From: Anisus vortex
Lineage: Eukaryota > Mollusca > Gastropoda > Planorbidae
Length of the DNA: 64,000 nt
Assembly (NCBI GenBank): GCA_949126835.1
Contig: OX421500.1
Span: forward strand, 45,106,114-45,170,113
Direction: 5' to 3'
Shown here: positions 60,001-64,000 of the stretch, in pieces
How positions within the stretch are numbered: position 1 is the first letter of the stretch
Layout: each line of letters starts with the position of its first letter
Made by a program: the position numbers and the translations under genes
Notes under the pieces: model-generated
Seen by the model: the letters and a program-made list of their open reading frames with translations, nothing else
Told to the model about the DNA's origin: nothing
The model's database searches: none

Positions 60001-63000
60001 CCGCTGGGTAGGTCGGCACTACCTTTTAGTAGGTCAACGCTACCTTTGAGTAGGTCGGCGCCACCGCTAAGTAGGTCGGCGCTACCTTTTAGTAGGTCGG
60101 AGCTACCTTTGAGTAGGTCGGTGCCACCGCTAATTAGATCGGCGCTACCGCTGAGTAGGACGGCGCTACCGCTGGGAAGGTCGGCGCTACCGCTGGGTAG
60201 GTCGGCACTACCTCTGAGTACGTCGGCGCTACCTTTGAGTAGGTCGGAGCCACCGCTAAGTAGGTCGGCGCTACTGCTAGGTAGGTCGGCGCTACCGCTG
60301 GGTAGGTCGGCGCTACCACCGGGTATGTCGGCACTACCGCTGGATATGTCGGCGCTACCGCTGAGTACGTCGGCGCTACCTTTTAGTTGGTCGGCGCTAC
60401 CTTTGAGTATGTCGGCGCCACCTCTAAGTGGGTCGGCGCAAGCGCCGGGTAGTTCGTCGCCACCGCTGAGTAGGTCGGCGCTAAAGCTGAGTACATCGGC
60501 GCTACCTTTTAGTAGGTCGGTGCTACCTTTGAGTAGGTCGGTGCCACCGCTAAGTAGGTCGGCACTACCGCTGGGTAGGTCGGTGCTACCGCTGGGTGGG
60601 TCGGCGCTAAAGCTGAGTACGTCGGCGCTACCTTTTAGTAGGTCGGGGCTACATTTGAGTAGGTCGGTGCCGCCGCTAAGTAGGTCGGCGCTACCGCTAG
60701 GTAGGTCGGCGCTACCGCTGGGTAGGTCGGCGTTACCGCTGGGTAGGTCGGCGCTACCGCTGGGCAGGTCAGCGCTACCTCTGAGTACGGCGGCGCTACC
60801 TTTTAGTAGGTCGGCGCTACCTTTGAATAGGTCGGCGCCACCGCTAAGTAGGTCGGCGCTACCGCTGGGTAGGTCGGCGCTACCGCTGAGTAGGTCAGCG
60901 CTTACGCTGAGTAGGTCGGCGCTACCGTTGGGTAGGTCGGCACTTCATCTGGGTAGGTCGGCGCTACCTCTAAGTACGTCGGCGCTACCTTTTAGTAGGT
61001 CGGCGCTACCTTTGAGTAGGTCGGCGCCAACGCTAAGTAGGTCGGCGCTACCGCTGGGTAGGTCGGCGCTACCGCTGGGTAGGTCGGCGCTACCGCTGGG
61101 TAGGTCGGCGCTACCGCTGGGTACGTCGGCGCTACCTTTTAGTTGGTCGGCGCTACCTTTGAGTATGTCGGCGCCACCTCTAAGTAGGTCGGCGCTACCG
61201 CCGGGTAGGTCGGCGCTACCGCTGAGTAGGTCGGCGCTAAAGCTGAGTAGGTCGGCGCTAAAGCTGAGTACGTCGGCGCTACCTTTTAGTAGGTCGGCGC
61301 CAACGCTAAGTAGGTCGGCGCTACCTCTGAGTAGGTCGGCGCTTAAGCTGAGTACGTCGGCGCTACCGCTGGGTAGGTCGGCGCTACCTCTGAGTACGTC
61401 GGCGCTACCTTTTAGAAATTCGGCGCTACCTTTGAGTAGGTCGGCGCCACCGCTAAGTAGGTCGGCGCTACCGCTGGGTAGGTCGGCGCTACCTTTGAGT
61501 AGGTCGGCGCCACCGCTAAGTAGATAAGGGCTATTGCTGGGTAGGTCGGCGCTACCGCTGGGTAGGTCGGCGCTACCGCTGAGTAGGTCGGCGATAACGC
61601 TGAGTAGGCCGGCGCTACCGCCGAATAGGTCGCTGCTACCTCTAAGTACGTCGGAGCTACCTTTTAGTAGGTCGGCGCTACCTTTGAGTAGGTCGGCGCC
61701 ACCGCTAAGTAGGTCGGCGCTACCGCTGGGTAGGTCGGCGCTACCGCTGGGTAGGTCAGCGCTACCGCCGGGTAGGTCGGCGCTATCGCTGGGAAGGTCG
61801 GCGCTACCGCTGGGTAGGTCGGCACTACCTCTGAGTACGTTGGCGCTACCTTTGAGTAGGTCGGAGCCACCGCTAAGTAGGTCGGCGCTACTGCTAGGTA
61901 GGTCGGCGCTACCGCTGGGTAGGTCGGCGCTACCACCGGGTATGTCGGCACTACCGCTGGATATGTCGGCGCTACCGCTGAGTACGTCGGCGCTACCTTT
62001 TAGTTGGTCGGCGCTACCTTTGAGTATGTCGGCGCCACCTCTAAGTGGGTCGGCGCAAGCGCCGGGTAGTTCGGCGCCACCGCTGAGTAGGTCGGCGCTA
62101 AAGCTGAGTACATCGGTGCTCTCTTTTAGTAGGTCGGTGCTACCTTTGAGTAGGTCGGTGCCACCGCTAAGTAGGTCGGCACTACCGCTGGGTAGGTCGG
62201 TGCTACCGCTGGGTAGGTCGGCGCTAAAGCTGAGTACGTCGGCGCTACCTTTTAGTAGGTCGGGGCTACATTTGAGTAGGTCGGTGCCGCCGCTAAGTAG
62301 GTCGGCGCTGCCGCTAGGTAGGTCGGCGCTACCGCTGGGTAGGTCGGCGTTACCGCTGGGTAGGTCGGCGCTACCGCTGGGCAGGTCGGCGCTACCTCTG
62401 AGTACGGCGGCGCTACCTTTTAGTAGGTCGGCGCTACCTTTGAATAGGTCGGCGCCACCGCTAAGTAGGTCGGCGCTACCGCTGGGTAGATCGGCGCTAC
62501 CGCTGAGTAGGTCAGCGCTTACGCTGAGTAGGTCGGCGCTACCGTTGGGTAGGTCGGCACTTCATCTGGGTAGGTCGGCGCTACCTCTTAGTACGTCGGC
62601 GCTACCTTTTAGTAGGTCGGCGCTACCTTTGAGTAGGTCGGCGCCAACGCTAAACAGGTCGGCGCTACCGCTGGGTAGGTCGGCGCTACCGCTGGGTAGG
62701 TCGGCGCTACCGCCGGGTAGGTCGGCGCTACCGCTGAGTAGGTCGGCGCTACCTCTGAGTACGGCGGCGCTACCTTTTAGTAGGTCGGCGCTACCTCTGA
62801 GTTGGTCGGCGCCAACGCTAAGTAGGTAGGCGCTACCGCTGGGTAGGTCGGCGCTTCCGCTGGGTACGTCAGCGCTACCTTTTATTTGGTCGGCGCTACC
62901 TTTGAGTATGTCGGCGCCACCTCTAAGTAGGTCGGCGCTACCGCCGGGTAGGTCGGCGCTACCGCTGAGTAGGTCGGCGCTAAAATTGAGTAGGTCGGCG

Positions 63001-64000
63001 CTAAAGCTGAGCACGTCTGCGCTACCTTTGAGTAGGTCGGCGCCACCGCTAAGTAGGTCGGCGCTACCGCTGGGTAGGTCGGCGCTACCGCTGGGTAGGT
63101 CGGCGCTACCGCTGGGTAGGTCGGCGCTACCGCTGGGTAGGTCGGCGCTACCGCTGGGTAGGTTGGCGCTACCGCCGAGTAGGTCGGCGCGAAAGCTGAG
63201 TACGTCGGCGCTACCTTTTAGTTGGTCGGCGCTACCTTTGAGTATGTCGGCGCCACCTCTAAGTGGGTCGGCGCAACCGCCGGGTAGTTCGGCGCCACCG
63301 CTGAGTAGGTCGGCGCTAAAGCTGAGTACATCGGCGCTACCTTTTAGTAGGTCGGTGCTACCTTTGAGTAGGTCGGTGCCACCGCTAAGTAGGTCGGCAC
63401 TACCGCTGGGTAGGTCGGTGCTACCGCTGGGTAGATCGGCGCTAAAGCTGAGTACGTCGGCGCTACCTTTTAGTAGGTCGGGGCTACCTTTGAGTAGGTC
63501 GGTGCCGCCGCTAAGTAGTTTGGCGCTACCGCTAGGTAGGTCGGCGCTACCGTTGGGTATGTCGGCGTTATCGCTGGGTAGGTCGGCGCTACCGCTGGGC
63601 AGGTCGGCGCTACCTCTGAGTACGGCGGCGCTACCCTTTAGTATGTCGGCGCTACCTTTGAATAGGTCGGCGCCACCTCTAAGTAGGTCGGCGCTACCGC
63701 TGGGTAGGTCGGCGCTACCGCTGAGTAGGTCAGCGCTTACGCTGAGTAGGTCGGCGCTAACGCTGAGTAGGTCGGCGCTACCGTTGGGTAGGTCGGCAAT
63801 TCATCTGGGTAGGTCGGCGCTACCTCTGAGTACGTCGGCGCTACCTTTTAGTAGGTCGGCGCTACCTTTGAGTAGGTCGGCGCCAACGCTAAGTAGGTCG
63901 GCGCTACCGCTGGGTAGGTCGGCGCTACCGCTGGGTAGGTCGGCGCTACCGCTGGGTAGGTCGGCGCTACCGCCGAGTAGGTCGGCGCGAAAGCTGAGTA
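57000..64000 (+). repeat. Satellite domain 3: 1,617-bp spaced modules
   Basis: Sequence at about 60,170-61,090 recurs at about 61,787-62,705 with offset 1,617 bp (77 units) and few differences. A marker pair, GCTAAAGCTGAGTACATCGG after GCGCCACCGCTGA, recurs near 58,440, 60,460, 62,075 and 63,295. The array continues through the last base of the window. Confidence 0.8.

Larger units (their letters stand above)
14197..64000 (+). repeat. 21-bp GC-rich satellite, about 2,370 units, continuing past the window
   Basis: The consensus unit is a core GTAGGTCGGCGCTACC (16 bp) plus a 5-bp tail, most often GCTGG or GCTGA. It is about 71% GC with three CpGs. Orientation never changes, and I saw no transposon or unique sequence in 49.8 kb. 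The core with the preceding G gives GGTAG, seven bases, CTACC: a 5-bp inverted repeat in nearly every unit. Common core variants are GTACGTC (for GTAGGTC), GCGCCACC (for GCGCTACC) and CpG transitions such as GGTCAGC, GGTTGGC and GGTGC. Because the unit is 7 codons and stop-free in four of six frames, hundreds of codons stay open on both strands; none of this is evidence of protein coding. Possible contexts are centromeric, pericentromeric, subtelomeric or interstitial heterochromatin; the sequence does not decide between them. Confidence 0.97.

Noticed and set aside
14100..64000. Long open frames (up to about 700 codons, both strands) with heptads such as LPLGRSA, PAVAPTY and SGSADLP, some resembling adhesive or structural repeat proteins
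   Set aside because: A 21-bp unit is seven codons, and the consensus has no stop in four of six frames, so long frames arise automatically on both strands. Repeated one-base-short units break the frame, starts are arbitrary variant ATGs, and no unique terminal domains or splice sites were seen.
14197..64000. CRISPR array
   Set aside because: Units are contiguous, with no unique spacers of constant length; the 5-base tails are too short, and the context is eukaryotic.
14197..64000. Telomeric repeat or telomere-associated array
   Set aside because: The unit contains GGTAGG but no tandem TTAGGG or TTAGG; a subtelomeric location is possible but not shown by this sequence.

Overview
The window looks like non-coding, repeat-dominated DNA from an animal nuclear genome, probably an invertebrate; I cannot assign a phylum. 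The evidence is an AT-rich left flank without operons or dense ORFs, a decayed LINE reverse-transcriptase fragment, LTR-like and MITE-like pieces, candidate splice sites, and minisatellites in great number. I see no tRNA, rRNA, CRISPR array or complete protein gene.

Left flank (1-14,196). This AT-rich DNA carries at least ten unrelated tandem-repeat families, with units of 12, 14, 16, 17, 20, 24, about 31 and 34/32 bp. The largest is a 2.5-kb array of 34/32-bp units at 6,087-8,614. Between them lie two fragments of one terminal-inverted-repeat element (756-900 and 5,371-5,480), a nearly perfect 1,168-bp tandem duplication (about 2,845-5,128), a LINE 3' end and a 5'-truncated LINE RT C-terminus (9,350-9,931), and an LTR-like insertion inside an AT-rich minisatellite (11,945-12,382). 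Coding candidates are weak: a minus-strand ORF with 18 perfect-length octapeptides (11,162-11,785), a possible terminal exon with a good splice acceptor (12,620-12,805), and a small hydrophobic ORF (125-337). A compact ETS-CRE plus ATGGCGG promoter-like cluster lies at 8,643-8,690.

Satellite (14,197-64,000, running off the right edge). At least 49.8 kb, about 2,370 units, of one GC-rich 21-bp satellite in a single orientation, with no transposon or unique DNA seen inside it. Each unit has a 16-base core GTAGGTCGGCGCTACC, whose ends (with the preceding G) form a 5-bp inverted repeat around a 7-nt loop, and a 5-base tail drawn from a small set of variants (GCTGG, GCTGA, GCTAA, TTTGA, TTTTA, GCCGG and others). 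Tail variants recur in fixed orders and build nested higher-order repeats. Three domains can be told apart: 15.9-37.6 kb (modules marked by a 20-bp slipped unit), 37.6-57 kb (long duplicated blocks, including a 3,318-bp tandem duplication) and 57-64 kb (modules spaced 1,617 bp).

The most interesting inference is physical rather than coding. Twenty-one bp is two helical turns, and the two TA steps of each unit are spaced alternately 11 and 10 bp, a mean of 10.5. The array is therefore thousands of phased TA steps separated by GC-rich DNA, the known pattern favouring nucleosome wrapping. The long ORFs in the array follow from a stop-free 21-bp (7-codon) unit and should not be annotated as genes.
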